From a virus, in IMG/VR virus record IMGVR_UViG_3300017605_000342, positions 1 through 64,000 of that record: a DNA stretch of 64,000 nt; one strand, 5' to 3'. The first letter of the stretch is position 1. Every line of letters begins with the position of its first letter. The notes under the pieces are model-generated. The model worked only from the letters and a program-made list of their open reading frames with translations, did not search any database and had not been told where the DNA came from. A program made the translations under genes and the position numbers. Below are positions 49,547 through 57,292 of this stretch, piece by piece.

Positions 49547-50160
49547 TGAAATCATACCCTTCGATTCCCTCGTGGAAATCAGTCATCGGTGATTGGGCGG
49601 GCCTAGAATGCTTTGCCTTTGAGAAGATCGATGGTAGTAATATCAGGTGTGAATGGTCACGTAAAAGAGGTTGGTACAAATTTGGTAGTAGGACGCGGTT
49701 ATTGTCAGAGTCGGATACGACGCTAGGCAGAGCCATCCCAGTATTCAAACACAAGTATGGGGATGCTATCCATGACATACTTGTTAAAGGATTAAAGAAT
49801 CCAGAGTCTGCGATTGTGTACTGCGAGTTCTTCGGGCCAGGTAGCTTCGCGGGAAACCACCGCATGGTCGATAAACAGCACATGGACTTGGTGCTGTTTG
49901 ACGTTGACATTTACCGTAAAGGGCTACTACCACCTGACCAGTTTGTAGATCATTTTGGCGCTTTAGACATACCAGTGCTTTGTTACAGAGGTCCCCTTAC
50001 CACTGCTTACGTAGAGAATGTTAAGGCGGACTCAGAGGAACTGGAAGAAGGAGTAGTAGTTAAAACTGTATACAAAAAACAAGTTGATATGTGTAAGATC
50101 AAAACAAGATTTTGGCTTCAACGTCTTAAAACAAAGACCGGAGAAGTCGAAGATTGTTGA
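49546..50160 (+). CDS. RNA ligase family protein (third ligase)
   Basis: This 204-residue adenylation domain has motif I FEKIDGSNIRCEW with Lys27, motif III near 'SAIVYCEFFGPGSFAG', 'LVLFDVDIYRKG' and motif IV 'LEEGVVVKT', with 'CKIKT' as motif V. It is short, with no extra domain, as in Rnl2-type phage ligases. The start is the TAATG junction; a longer frame upstream overlaps the previous gene. Seven tRNA genes follow within 1 kb. Confidence 0.82.
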   Translation: MKSYPSIPSWKSVIGDWAGLECFAFEKIDGSNIRCEWSRKRGWYKFGSRTRLLSESDTTLGRAIPVFKHKYGDAIHDILVKGLKNPESAIVYCEFFGPGSFAGNHRMVDKQHMDLVLFDVDIYRKGLLPPDQFVDHFGALDIPVLCYRGPLTTAYVENVKADSEELEEGVVVKTVYKKQVDMCKIKTRFWLQRLKTKTGEVEDC

Positions 50161-50164
50161 ATGT

Positions 50165-50242
50165 GGCCCCATCTTCTAAACGGACTAGGAAATCACCCTT
50201 TCAAGGTGCAAAATGAGAGTTCGAATCTCTCTGGGGCTACCA
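50165..50242 (+). tRNA. tRNA-Glu (TTC)
   Basis: The acceptor GGCCCCA/TGGGGCT has a terminal G.U pair, A73 and encoded CCA. The loop CTTTCAA gives TTC. One anticodon-stem pair is a mismatch. Confidence 0.92.
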
Positions 50243-50258
50243 TATAAGAGGTTATATC

Positions 50259-50456
50259 ATGGATGACGGCAACGTATTTCAATGGAAGTTTTCTTTGTAC
50301 GCACAAGATCCTAGCAGCGGCGTACAAATGTTTTTAGGAAGTGCAATGTTTGGCAAAGATCATGACGCTGACAAAATCAAAGAATCTCTAATGAAAGCTT
50401 TTTGGACTGCTGACTTGGCAGGACAAGTCCCTGTTGTAAAAGAGGCAGACAAATAA
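50259..50456 (+). CDS. hypothetical protein
   Basis: This 65-residue protein follows AAGAGG. It is strand-rich with a C-terminal helix ('KIKESLMKAFWTADLAG'). No family is recognised. tRNA-Phe starts 2 bases after the stop. Confidence 0.58.
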   Translation: MDDGNVFQWKFSLYAQDPSSGVQMFLGSAMFGKDHDADKIKESLMKAFWTADLAGQVPVVKEADK

Positions 50457-50457
50457 C

Positions 50458-50535
50458 CCCTCGTGTAGCTCACCGGTAGAGCGGCTGGTTGAAGCCCAGC
50501 GCGATCATCAGGTTCAATTCCTGACCGAGGGACCA
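50458..50535 (+). tRNA. tRNA-Phe (GAA), copy 1
   Basis: The acceptor CCCTCGT/CCGAGGG pairs six of seven bases, with A73 and encoded CCA. The anticodon arm GCTGG-TTGAAGC-CCAGC gives GAA. The D arm is identical to the next tRNA. Confidence 0.9.
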
Positions 50536-50539
50536 CAGA

Positions 50540-50615
50540 TCTCTGTGTAGCTCACCGGTAGAGCGGCTGCCTGAAGAGCAGCGCGTAGCGGGTTCGACTC
50601 CCGCCCAGAGAACCA
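50540..50615 (+). tRNA. tRNA-Phe (GAA), copy 2
   Basis: The acceptor TCTCTGT/CCAGAGA pairs six of seven bases, with A73 and encoded CCA. The anticodon arm GCTGC-CTGAAGA-GCAGC also gives GAA. Same D arm as copy 1, but acceptor, anticodon stem and T arm differ. Confidence 0.9.
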
Positions 50616-50620
50616 AAACT

Positions 50621-50842
50621 ATGAGCGTATACAGCACACTAACTGTTAGTAAATCTAAAGCGATAGAAAAAATACTTCAAGGTATCATGCTATCTAGTAA
50701 TGAAGTGTTGGCTGACTTGCTGTTTGATATGTACGGCAGTGAGTATTTAAGTAACGGTTTTTTACACAATTTTAGAGTAACAAATAGTTCGCGTGAGCCT
50801 GACGATGACGTGTCATGGCCAACACCAGGAGAAAGCTTTTGA
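50621..50842 (+). CDS. hypothetical protein
   Basis: This 73-residue protein begins directly after the tRNA, with no strong ribosome site. A helix 'KIQGIMLSSNEVLADLLFDM'-like region is followed by a polar tail. It is the only protein between the tRNA blocks here. The function is unknown. Confidence 0.5.
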   Translation: MSVYSTLTVSKSKAIEKILQGIMLSSNEVLADLLFDMYGSEYLSNGFLHNFRVTNSSREPDDDVSWPTPGESF

Positions 50843-50845
50843 CAT

Positions 50846-50923
50846 AGCTTCGTGACGCCCAGCGGCTAAGGCATTTCCCTTACAAGGAAGAGATCGTGGG
50901 TTCGAGTCCCACCGAGGCTACCA
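50846..50923 (+). tRNA. tRNA-Val (TAC)
   Basis: The acceptor is AGCTTCG/CGAGGCT with A73 and encoded CCA. The anticodon arm TTTCC-CTTACAA-GGAAG gives TAC, and the T arm is GTGGG-TTCGAGT-CCCAC. Confidence 0.95.
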
Positions 50924-50927
50924 CTAT

Positions 50928-51012
50928 CGGGGCGTGGCGGAATGTAGACGCAGCGGTCTTAAGAACCGCCGAGTTAGTTCTCGTGAAGGTTCAAATCCTT
51001 CCGCCCCGACCA
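50928..51012 (+). tRNA. tRNA-Leu (TAA)
   Basis: Class II: acceptor CGGGGCG/CGCCCCG, A73, encoded CCA, anticodon arm GCGGT-CTTAAGA-ACCGC and a variable arm of about 14 bases. Confidence 0.95.
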
Positions 51013-51062
51013 ACATTCACAGTAGCAGTGAATATACCACTTGCAGTGAATAACAAACTTAT

Positions 51063-51146
51063 GGCTAGGTGGCGTAATGGCAGCCGCAGTGCGCTTAGAA
51101 CGCACCGCCTTCGGGCGTGGGGGTTCAAGTCCCTCCCTAGCTACCA
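51063..51146 (+). tRNA. tRNA-Leu (TAG)
   Basis: Class II: acceptor GGCTAGG/CCTAGCT with one G.U, A73, encoded CCA, anticodon arm GTGCG-CTTAGAA-CGCAC, and variable hairpin CGCC-TTCG-GGCG shared with tRNA-Leu(CAA) at 40404. Confidence 0.95.
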
Positions 51147-51150
51147 AACT

Positions 51151-51717
51151 ATGGAAAGTATAATCAAAACATACTCAGGCAATTTTATAGATCTTTTAAA
51201 TCTAGATGTACGTAAAATAACGTTACAAGATATTGCACAAGGGTGTTCTCAAACTTGTAGGTATGGTGGGCAATGTAACAAATTCTATTCCACTGCCGAG
51301 CATACCTGCCTAGTTGTAGGCTTAGCTAAACGCGCAGACGAGCCGCTAGCAATACAACAATTAAGTATGGGCCATGATACCTCTGAAGGAATTGGCATGG
51401 GGGACATGGTACGCCCACTCAAGCAGGTTGTTTCCAAGTACAGGGCTATCGAAGACGTTACCCTGACTAGAATGCTCCGAGCATTTAATATTAAAGAAAC
51501 AGCTAAGCTATGGAAAACTGTTAAAGTCTACGATCATGCAGCGTATATGATTGAAAGACAACTATTGTTCGACGACATTCCTGCAAAAGACCGTCAGGAA
51601 GCCATGTTTTTATTTAAGTCGGCGACACACTGGAAGTTTGCATTACCGCCTAAAGCGGCTAAATCTCTGTTCTTGGAGACATGGCATGACCTCGGTATCC
51701 CTACTACCCCGAAGTAG
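51151..51717 (+). CDS. HD-domain phosphohydrolase (YfbR-like)
   Basis: This 188-residue protein begins 4 bases after tRNA-Leu. The HD metal site is spread over 'FYSTAEHTCLVVGLAKR' (first His), 'LSMGHDTSEGIGMGDMVRPL' (HD pair) and a later Asp near 'KVYDHAAYM'. The layout matches 5'-deoxynucleotidases and related phage HD proteins, which adjust nucleotide pools. The usual HDxxE(A/Y) is kept as HDTSEG. Confidence 0.78.
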   Translation: MESIIKTYSGNFIDLLNLDVRKITLQDIAQGCSQTCRYGGQCNKFYSTAEHTCLVVGLAKRADEPLAIQQLSMGHDTSEGIGMGDMVRPLKQVVSKYRAIEDVTLTRMLRAFNIKETAKLWKTVKVYDHAAYMIERQLLFDDIPAKDRQEAMFLFKSATHWKFALPPKAAKSLFLETWHDLGIPTTPK

Positions 51718-51901
51718 TATTGAAGTAGAGAAGCTAGCTATTTTCGTCCACGGTATGTTGGCCGGTGGACACCTGTTAGGAGTTGTATACAACGCAAAAC
51801 ATGGTAATACTGGTGATGTAATAGCGCACAGTCTAGCGTTTGTCTATGATATTTATGCAACATCAAAACACCTGAAGAAATCTAATGCGTCCCATACTTG
51901 A
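51686..51901 (+). CDS. conserved small phage protein
   Basis: This 71-residue protein overlaps the HD gene by 32 bases and follows TTGGAGA. The segment 'VHGMLAGGHLLGVVYNAKHG' with 'GDVIAHSLAFVYDIYAT' is familiar from many tailed phages. The function is unknown. Confidence 0.7.
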   Translation: MTSVSLLPRSSIEVEKLAIFVHGMLAGGHLLGVVYNAKHGNTGDVIAHSLAFVYDIYATSKHLKKSNASHT

Positions 51902-52250
51902 GTTTGAAATCTCAGACCATCCAGAGCATAGAACTATTGCAATAGTACCAGACGGACGAGAATATCACATTTTGCTTAATGGCAAGGTGCATTACGGTGG
52001 TACCAAGTTTTCCCTGAATGATGCAAAAGATAAAATAGATTTCTTAAAAAAGTATTTAAACATAAAAGAACCTGTAGCACGAACACAAGACGGGCAAGTG
52101 CTTAAGCCAAAACGTAAACGTCGCACTAAAGCTGAGATGCAAGAAGCCCGAAGGGAGATGGAACATGCCAAGCGAAAAAGGGTCCGAGTTAATAGAGCTG
52201 TCACAAAAAAACCTCGTGGGCGTCCACCCGCGCCTAAAAGAAATCGCTGA
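51885..52250 (+). CDS. basic protein with AT-hook-like tail
   Basis: This 121-residue protein has an N-terminal strand-rich domain and a Lys/Arg-rich half with 'KPKRKRRTKAEMQEARREME' and a final 'KKPRGRPPAPKR'. The PRGRP core is the AT-hook signature, so minor-groove DNA binding is likely. It overlaps the endolysin by 86 bases. Confidence 0.62.
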   Translation: MRPILEFEISDHPEHRTIAIVPDGREYHILLNGKVHYGGTKFSLNDAKDKIDFLKKYLNIKEPVARTQDGQVLKPKRKRRTKAEMQEARREMEHAKRKRVRVNRAVTKKPRGRPPAPKRNR

Positions 52251-52761
52251 GATTATCATTGACAACCTGGCACTGAATGGTGTATATTTTGGTGTTCATA
52301 TGGGACTACGCTCGTGGGCAGTGCAACATGCGTTGTATTCTCAGGGCCGAGAAACCCTAGCAAACGTTAACTTGTACAGAAAGGCTGCGGGATTGCCACC
52401 CATACCAGCATCCGAGAACGAACACAGAGTTACAAAAGCCCCAGCAGGAAGCTCGTGGCATAACTTTGGGTTAGCCGTAGACTTAGTAGAAGATGGTGAC
52501 CCGAATAAAGCAGGTATTCAGTGGTCGTGGGCATCAACTGTAAACTATCTTAAGATAGGCACAGAATCTAAAAACTTTCCTGAACTAGAGTATGGTGGAT
52601 TTTGGAAATCGTTGAAAGATTACCCACATATTGAGATGCATGGCACACTTACACTTGCTACGGCAAGGGTGCTACTTTCAAGGGGTGATGTACAAGCTGT
52701 GTGGGATGTTGTTGATGAAGAAACTAGATTACGGAGGATAACTGGTGCCAACCGAAATTAA
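52165..52761 (+). CDS. M15-family peptidase, endolysin
   Basis: This 198-residue protein has the D-Ala-D-Ala carboxypeptidase zinc motif. 'GSSWHNFGLAVDLVEDG' near 92-108 matches S-x-H-x-x-G-x-A-x-D, and 'WKSLKDYPHIEMHG' supplies the catalytic Asp/Glu and third zinc His. It would cut peptidoglycan peptide bonds at lysis, as T5-type endolysins do. No signal peptide is present, so a holin would be needed; several membrane microproteins are candidates. Confidence 0.85.
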   Translation: MPSEKGSELIELSQKNLVGVHPRLKEIAEIIIDNLALNGVYFGVHMGLRSWAVQHALYSQGRETLANVNLYRKAAGLPPIPASENEHRVTKAPAGSSWHNFGLAVDLVEDGDPNKAGIQWSWASTVNYLKIGTESKNFPELEYGGFWKSLKDYPHIEMHGTLTLATARVLLSRGDVQAVWDVVDEETRLRRITGANRN

Positions 52762-53053
52762 AGTTGATGGTGGAGAACAACACGCGTTGTACACCCACGC
52801 TTATGTAACATGGGAAACAGCGGTCGAAGTTGTATGCAAGCTTGCAGCACAATACGGACGAGACAATGTATTTTCAACGTATGACGCTGAACGGTTGTTG
52901 CAGGCGGCTGGTAACATCATTAAGGGAAAAACTGCTTTGGGTAAAGAAGAGATCGGATGGCAGAACGCTAACCCAGCAACGGGCATGACACCTAACATCT
53001 GGGTTGAGCAAGACCCACGAGACAAGGCGAAGAACTTACTAAAAAGACTATGA
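52745..53053 (+). CDS. hypothetical protein, GTG start
   Basis: This 102-residue protein has GTG within the end of the endolysin, after GGAGG. It contains 'ETAVEVVCKLAAQYGRDNVF' and 'GWQNANPATGMTPNIWVEQD'. The function is unknown. Confidence 0.6.
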   Translation: MPTEIKVDGGEQHALYTHAYVTWETAVEVVCKLAAQYGRDNVFSTYDAERLLQAAGNIIKGKTALGKEEIGWQNANPATGMTPNIWVEQDPRDKAKNLLKRL

Positions 53054-53232
53054 CACTTATGGATGAAGTCATTGAAGAAACACGTAAGAAAGCTGTAATG
53101 TTACTACAAGAAAAAATAGATAGCATAGTCACTGTGGATCACTATAACTTAGCTGAGTTTATAGTAACTGAAGACTTCTTGAAAAAATTCAGGGAGCTAT
53201 TTCTAGATGACACGTATAGAAGTCATACCTAA
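53050..53232 (+). CDS. 60-residue acidic helical protein
   Basis: It is coupled by 4 bases to its upstream gene and overlaps the next by 26. Its helices are 'DEVIEETRKKAVMLLQEKID' and 'FLKKFRELFLDD'. The function is unknown. Confidence 0.55.
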   Translation: MTLMDEVIEETRKKAVMLLQEKIDSIVTVDHYNLAEFIVTEDFLKKFRELFLDDTYRSHT

Positions 53233-53512
53233 CTTTGAAACGATGCTATGGACAGTCCACATAGACGGAGTAGAAGTTGGTAGATCAAATTCTAGCCTAG
53301 ACTGTGACGTGTGGGCTGCCCACATTGCTAAAGCATACACAGAAGTGGTTGTAGATAAGCATCGGACGGATCGTGGTTTTCTTATGGGGCAACTGGAGAA
53401 TGCTAGAAAAGAAAAAGCAGCGACAGATAAAAAGTCTAGGGCTAAAGGTACGACAGAGAGTAAAGAGCCTCAACAGCAAAGTTTTACGTGGGGAGCTATG
53501 TTGGAACTTTAA
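53207..53512 (+). CDS. hypothetical protein
   Basis: This 101-residue protein has an N-terminal strand-rich half ('WTVHIDGVEVGRSNSSLDCD') and a basic helical C-terminus with Gln-rich end. The function is unknown. Confidence 0.58.
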   Translation: MTRIEVIPNFETMLWTVHIDGVEVGRSNSSLDCDVWAAHIAKAYTEVVVDKHRTDRGFLMGQLENARKEKAATDKKSRAKGTTESKEPQQQSFTWGAMLEL

Positions 53513-53513
53513 C

Positions 53514-53819
53514 ATGGCAGGTGGTTGCCTGATGGCCTCATACATGCTAAACCGAGTTTTGACAAAACACGGTATTCCCTCAAAACTCATTAAAGGCAAC
53601 TACAACGGGATGTACCACTGGTGGGTTGTTGTAGACAACTTTGTTGTAGATATCACAGCAACTCAGTTTGGAATGAAAGATAGAGTTTACATAACACGCG
53701 CATCAAACAAGAAGTATGTCGGCAAAGAACATCAAGCAAAGACATTTGCACAATGGCCCAAAAGATTGTGGCCAACAAAATTTGTTTCTTACTTTAGGGG
53801 TATTAGCATAAAAGAGTAG
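53514..53819 (+). CDS. papain/transglutaminase-like small protein
   Basis: This 101-residue protein starts at ATG 53514, just after the previous stop. 'MAGGCLMASYMLNRVLTKHG' has a Cys at the head of a helix; 'GMYHWWVVVDNFVVDITATQ' supplies His and Asp on following strands. C-H-D order is that of papain-like folds, so a small amidase or peptidase is possible. Its last 23 bases, including the stop, are inside tRNA-Asp. Confidence 0.5.
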   Translation: MAGGCLMASYMLNRVLTKHGIPSKLIKGNYNGMYHWWVVVDNFVVDITATQFGMKDRVYITRASNKKYVGKEHQAKTFAQWPKRLWPTKFVSYFRGISIKE

Positions 53820-53873
53820 TGCGCTTCCCCGTCACGGAAGAAGGTGCCGGTTCAAGCCCGGTATGCCCCGCCA
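53797..53873 (+). tRNA. tRNA-Asp (GTC)
   Basis: The acceptor is GGGGTAT/ATGCCCC with G73 (an Asp identity base) and encoded CCA. The anticodon arm CTTCC-CCGTCAC-GGAAG gives GTC. The preceding CDS runs into its D arm. Confidence 0.93.
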
Positions 53874-53880
53874 ACACACC

Positions 53881-54438
53881 ATGAAAACAACAATATTTAA
53901 CCTGTACGGTGGACCAGGTACAGGTAAGTCTACAAGCGCAGCATTCATGTACTTCGTACTTAAAAGCCTTGGAAAAAATTCTGAGCTAGTACGTGAGTAT
54001 GTTAAAGAGTGGGCATGGGAAGGACGACAGTTTGGGATCTTCGACCAGATTTACTTTTTGGGTAAGCAGGTCAGAAAAGAATCCATGCTGTACGGGAAGG
54101 TTGATTTCATTATCACAGATTCTCCCATCATGCTTAATGCGTACTACGGCACAAAGCACTGTAGCACGTCAATAGGTACAAGCATAGCAACACTAGTCTC
54201 CAGCTTCTACAGACAAGCTGAGGTAGAAGGTCACAAACACGTGCATGTAATGTTGCAGCGATCAAAGGATTACAACCCAGCAGGTAGGTACCAAACAGAG
54301 GCTGAAGCTAGGCACATTGACATAGACATGCGTGATTTTTTAAATCAGTACAACATACCATATCAAATGTCTAGAACTGACAACGACAGTTTAACTAGCG
54401 TATTAAAAACCACACTATGTACGGATATACTCTTGTAG
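53881..54438 (+). CDS. P-loop kinase/ATPase (AAA_28/NadR-like)
   Basis: This 185-residue protein has Walker A 'GGPGTGKST' near residue 10-18, 'LVREYVKEWAWEG' with a conserved Glu, 'DFIITDSPIML' as Walker B, and 'YNPAGRYQTEAEA' near the lid. This is the plan of phage AAA_28 proteins related to the kinase domain of NadR, a ribosylnicotinamide kinase. A link to NAD salvage is possible but not shown; nucleotide kinase activity is the safe reading. Confidence 0.72.
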   Translation: MKTTIFNLYGGPGTGKSTSAAFMYFVLKSLGKNSELVREYVKEWAWEGRQFGIFDQIYFLGKQVRKESMLYGKVDFIITDSPIMLNAYYGTKHCSTSIGTSIATLVSSFYRQAEVEGHKHVHVMLQRSKDYNPAGRYQTEAEARHIDIDMRDFLNQYNIPYQMSRTDNDSLTSVLKTTLCTDILL

Positions 54439-54608
54439 GCGACAAAGCGTACATATTTGGAAAAGACGAGCAGGGTGTATATCTTTCTCTCGTGGCAAAG
54501 ATAATATGCAAAACCGATATTAAGTCTCCATTTGTAAACATTGTCACTAGAGAAGCAACTGAGAAAGATCTGGAAGAGTTACAGGAGAGTACACATGGAA
54601 GATACTAA
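54417..54608 (+). CDS. hypothetical protein
   Basis: This 63-residue protein overlaps the kinase by 22 bases. It is strand-rich, with 'YGYTLVGDKAYIFGKDEQGV' as a hairpin-like unit. The function is unknown. Confidence 0.55.
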   Translation: MYGYTLVGDKAYIFGKDEQGVYLSLVAKIICKTDIKSPFVNIVTREATEKDLEELQESTHGRY

Positions 54609-54831
54609 TGTAGTATTTATTATTAAAGGATTAGTTGATGGTGACAGAAAGCTGGTTGTGTCTAAAGAAAATGTAGCAGCGGTGTCAATGGGCGCTGAGA
54701 TTGTAGACTCCAGTAATACATACAAAGTTATCCGAATAGTTAGCTATTTGTCTATCACATCAAGTAACGTCTACCTAAACGCAACTCCAGTAGTTGAAGT
54801 GGAACTAATTACCAAGGCACCCGTCGTCTAA
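54595..54831 (+). CDS. hypothetical beta-rich protein ending in tRNA-Arg
   Basis: This 78-residue protein follows AGGAGAG. It is composed mainly of strands ('NVVFIIKGLVDGDRKLVVSK', 'VIRIVSYLSITSSNVYLNAT'). The stop is inside the first 15 bases of tRNA-Arg. The function is unknown. Confidence 0.58.
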   Translation: MEDTNVVFIIKGLVDGDRKLVVSKENVAAVSMGAEIVDSSNTYKVIRIVSYLSITSSNVYLNATPVVEVELITKAPVV

Positions 54832-54892
54832 TCGGAAAGGCCCTGCGCTACGAACGCAGTGATTGAAGGTTCAAGTCCTTCCGGGTGTTCCA
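54817..54892 (+). tRNA. tRNA-Arg (ACG)
   Basis: The acceptor GCACCCG/CGGGTGT has a terminal G.U, T73 and encoded CCA. The anticodon arm CTGCG-CTACGAA-CGCAG gives ACG, which needs A34-to-inosine editing. Confidence 0.93.
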
Positions 54893-54896
54893 ACAC

Positions 54897-55397
54897 ATGA
54901 TTACAATTAAACTTACAGAGACAGAAATAGAAATAGCAAAGTTAATCGCTGAACACCGTTATAGCACAAATCGTGCGGACGGGGTACCAAACGCAAAGAT
55001 GGGCAACCAGGCAAACGACTTCACAGACCTTAACGGATTTTGTGGAGAACTGGCGTTCTGTAAAGCCATGAACTTGTACCCAGACTTTAGGATTGTACCC
55101 GGTGGTGCTGGACTAACAGATGCTGTATTACACGATGGCAAAAGCGTTGACGTTAAAACGTCCAAGCATCCTAAAGCAAACCTGATCGCCCGCAAGATAC
55201 CAGATGATGTTGACCTCTTTGTGTTAGTGCGGGGAGAAATACCAGAGTTTGATATTCTAGGATACGCATCGCGTGCGGAATTACTAGCTCTTCCAAAGAA
55301 GGACTTAGGTTATGGCCTCACACACTTCATGTCAGCCGATGACTTGCACCCAATAGAAGATCTGCTGTGGGCCAACGCGATTGAGGCGTTGCTGTGA
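54897..55397 (+). CDS. PD-(D/E)XK nuclease-like protein
   Basis: This 166-residue protein begins 4 bases after tRNA-Arg. 'FCGELAFCKAM' near 46-56 matches the helix Glu of the fold, and 'DAVLHDGKSVDVKTSKHP' near 81-98 gives the D...DxK core. Such proteins include restriction- and repair-type nucleases. The target is unknown. Confidence 0.62.
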   Translation: MITIKLTETEIEIAKLIAEHRYSTNRADGVPNAKMGNQANDFTDLNGFCGELAFCKAMNLYPDFRIVPGGAGLTDAVLHDGKSVDVKTSKHPKANLIARKIPDDVDLFVLVRGEIPEFDILGYASRAELLALPKKDLGYGLTHFMSADDLHPIEDLLWANAIEALL

Positions 55398-56056
55398 CTG
55401 CGAACGAGTACTTTACAAAAGTCTTCTACGTGAATTTGACGAGACGCTCCGACAGGCGCGATGCCATAGAACGTCAGCTAGTTGCCAACAACATAGAAGC
55501 AGAACGCTGGGAAGCCCAAGACGGTAACCCTTGGGGCTACTCCAAAGGGTTGTTACGTCAGGAAGTTGGTTGCCTGATTTCCCACTTGAAGCTGATTAAG
55601 CATTGTCGAATACAGGGCTATGCCAAGGTATTAATCTTGGAAGATGACGCTGAATTCTTGCCGAAGTTTGAGTATAACTTTAGCGAGCGGGTACGTGGGG
55701 TACCGGATAAATGGACGATGCTTTACTTTGGTGGAAATCATAACCTGACGGACCCAGATGCCCGCAGAGCACACCCCATACCAGGTTCAAAGTATGTAAT
55801 TAAGTGTTGTTATACTTTGACAACACATGCTTATGGTTTAAAACAGGAAGCGTACACACCCATAATAGAAGCTCTAGAGCCGCCAGACAAAGTATTCAAT
55901 GACTCTCTGAGACAGTCCTTGGACTTGTACTACGCAGAGTTACAGTGGCGCAAGCAGGTTACAGCCTATGCATTTCATCCGGCATTGATAACACAGTCTG
56001 ATGGATTCTCTGACATTCAACAAAAGCACGTTTCTTACAAAGGAATGATTACGTGA
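55394..56056 (+). CDS. glycosyltransferase family 25 protein
   Basis: This 220-residue protein has a GTG start overlapping the previous stop. 'KVFYVNLTRRSDRRDAIERQ' at the start and 'ILEDDAEFLPKF' (EDD, metal-binding) near 82-93 are typical of GT25 (LPS galactosyltransferase-like). It may glycosylate phage DNA, a protein or host surface sugar. Two other glycosyltransferases end the window. Confidence 0.82.
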   Translation: MTANEYFTKVFYVNLTRRSDRRDAIERQLVANNIEAERWEAQDGNPWGYSKGLLRQEVGCLISHLKLIKHCRIQGYAKVLILEDDAEFLPKFEYNFSERVRGVPDKWTMLYFGGNHNLTDPDARRAHPIPGSKYVIKCCYTLTTHAYGLKQEAYTPIIEALEPPDKVFNDSLRQSLDLYYAELQWRKQVTAYAFHPALITQSDGFSDIQQKHVSYKGMIT

Positions 56057-56763
56057 AACACAAGTGGGGCAAATGGACTTATACCGATCTAGAGATAGAG
56101 GCCCAAATTACCACAGCAATCAAGAGAGGTCGCAAAGGCCCAAAGCTACTAGACTTGTTCTGTGGTGCTGGTGGGGCGGCTATGGGGTACCACCAAGCCG
56201 GGTTTGATAACATCTTAGGTGTTGACATTAACCCCCAACCGCGCTACCCTTTTAAGTTCGTGCAAGCGGACGCTATAGAGTTTGCCATTGCAAATATCTA
56301 TGACTTTGATTACGTACATGCCAGTCCTCCATGCCAGCATTACACGCGCATGTTGAACCACGGCCTGACAGATAGAGGCAATCATCCTGACCTTATTAGG
56401 CTTGTGCGAAACATAGTAAAGATCAGACCGTATGTGATCGAGAATGTAGTAGGGGCACCGTTGCTTGTGCCCACTGTATTATGTGGTGAGATGTTCGGTT
56501 TGCGCGTAACACGTCACAGACTGTTTGAATCTAACATGTTTATTGCTCAACCCAGACATATACCACACCGCAAAGAAGGCGGGATACGCAAACAGAATGA
56601 CGGTGGGTATTACTACCGTGTCTACGGCCACGAAACTGGTAAGGCATCTTGGGGCAAGGCAATGGGGATCGATTGGATGAAGTCATGGGAACTGGCTCAA
56701 GCAATACCACCAGCATTTACGAAATACATCGGAAAGGAAATACTACATGGCAGTCGTAACTAA
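56053..56763 (+). CDS. C5 cytosine-specific DNA methyltransferase
   Basis: This 236-residue protein has motif I 'LLDLFCGAGGAAMGYHQAGF', motif IV 'ASPPCQHYTRM' with the catalytic Cys, and motif VI 'VIENVVGAP'. Later come 'RHRLFESN' (motif VIII-like) and a final motif X-like segment 'QAIPPAFTKYIG'. The target-recognition region between motifs VIII and IX is short. It would methylate phage DNA, protecting it from host restriction. Confidence 0.88.
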   Translation: MKHKWGKWTYTDLEIEAQITTAIKRGRKGPKLLDLFCGAGGAAMGYHQAGFDNILGVDINPQPRYPFKFVQADAIEFAIANIYDFDYVHASPPCQHYTRMLNHGLTDRGNHPDLIRLVRNIVKIRPYVIENVVGAPLLVPTVLCGEMFGLRVTRHRLFESNMFIAQPRHIPHRKEGGIRKQNDGGYYYRVYGHETGKASWGKAMGIDWMKSWELAQAIPPAFTKYIGKEILHGSRN

Positions 56764-57292
56764 CAAGGGGGTACCGCACAGACCATCACCAGCTCATTTC
56801 TGCGATAGGTGCCATACAAGATACGTTAGAAAGTGGAAAGATAAACATATAGCTTTATGCACTCTAGAAGAATTAAACGAAGCTATCGAACACCTTGAAA
56901 AACGAAGATATGATTGGGAAGAACGGCTAGATATCGGTGCAATGTCGGAGTTAGTATCTTTACGAGATCAACTTCTAGGTGCCCACGAAAAATACGCACC
57001 AGAAATAGTTCAATTTGCAATTAAAGAAGATTGTATACTAGTTATATTTCATGGTGAGCGCACGTTCATCTCTAAGGATGAAATACCAGAAGGTGCTACA
57101 AAACTGTTCATCGAATACAAATGGGAAAAAGACAGCCGTGAGCAAGAACACACCAAAATTGCTTGGTTTACAGACATAGATCATGGACCAGCAGTTATGC
57201 CGTGGCGAGTAATTGGTAAATTGGAGTTAACAAATGAAACATTCAAACTGGTATGTGTCGAAGAAACACCAAGCACACCAGAAAGAAATTAA
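56747..57292 (+). CDS. hypothetical protein
   Basis: This 181-residue protein has an N-terminal Cys/His cluster ('FCDRCHTRYV'), a helical middle ('ELNEAIEHLEKRRYDWEERL') and a strand-rich C-terminus. No family is recognised. The next gene starts inside its last 59 bases. Confidence 0.6.
   Translation: MAVVTNKGVPHRPSPAHFCDRCHTRYVRKWKDKHIALCTLEELNEAIEHLEKRRYDWEERLDIGAMSELVSLRDQLLGAHEKYAPEIVQFAIKEDCILVIFHGERTFISKDEIPEGATKLFIEYKWEKDSREQEHTKIAWFTDIDHGPAVMPWRVIGKLELTNETFKLVCVEETPSTPERN

Noticed and set aside
51012-51062. Short repeat CAGTGAATA with small hairpin between two tRNA-Leu genes
   Set aside because: Two 9-base copies only; likely a tRNA spacer, not a CRISPR or regulatory repeat.
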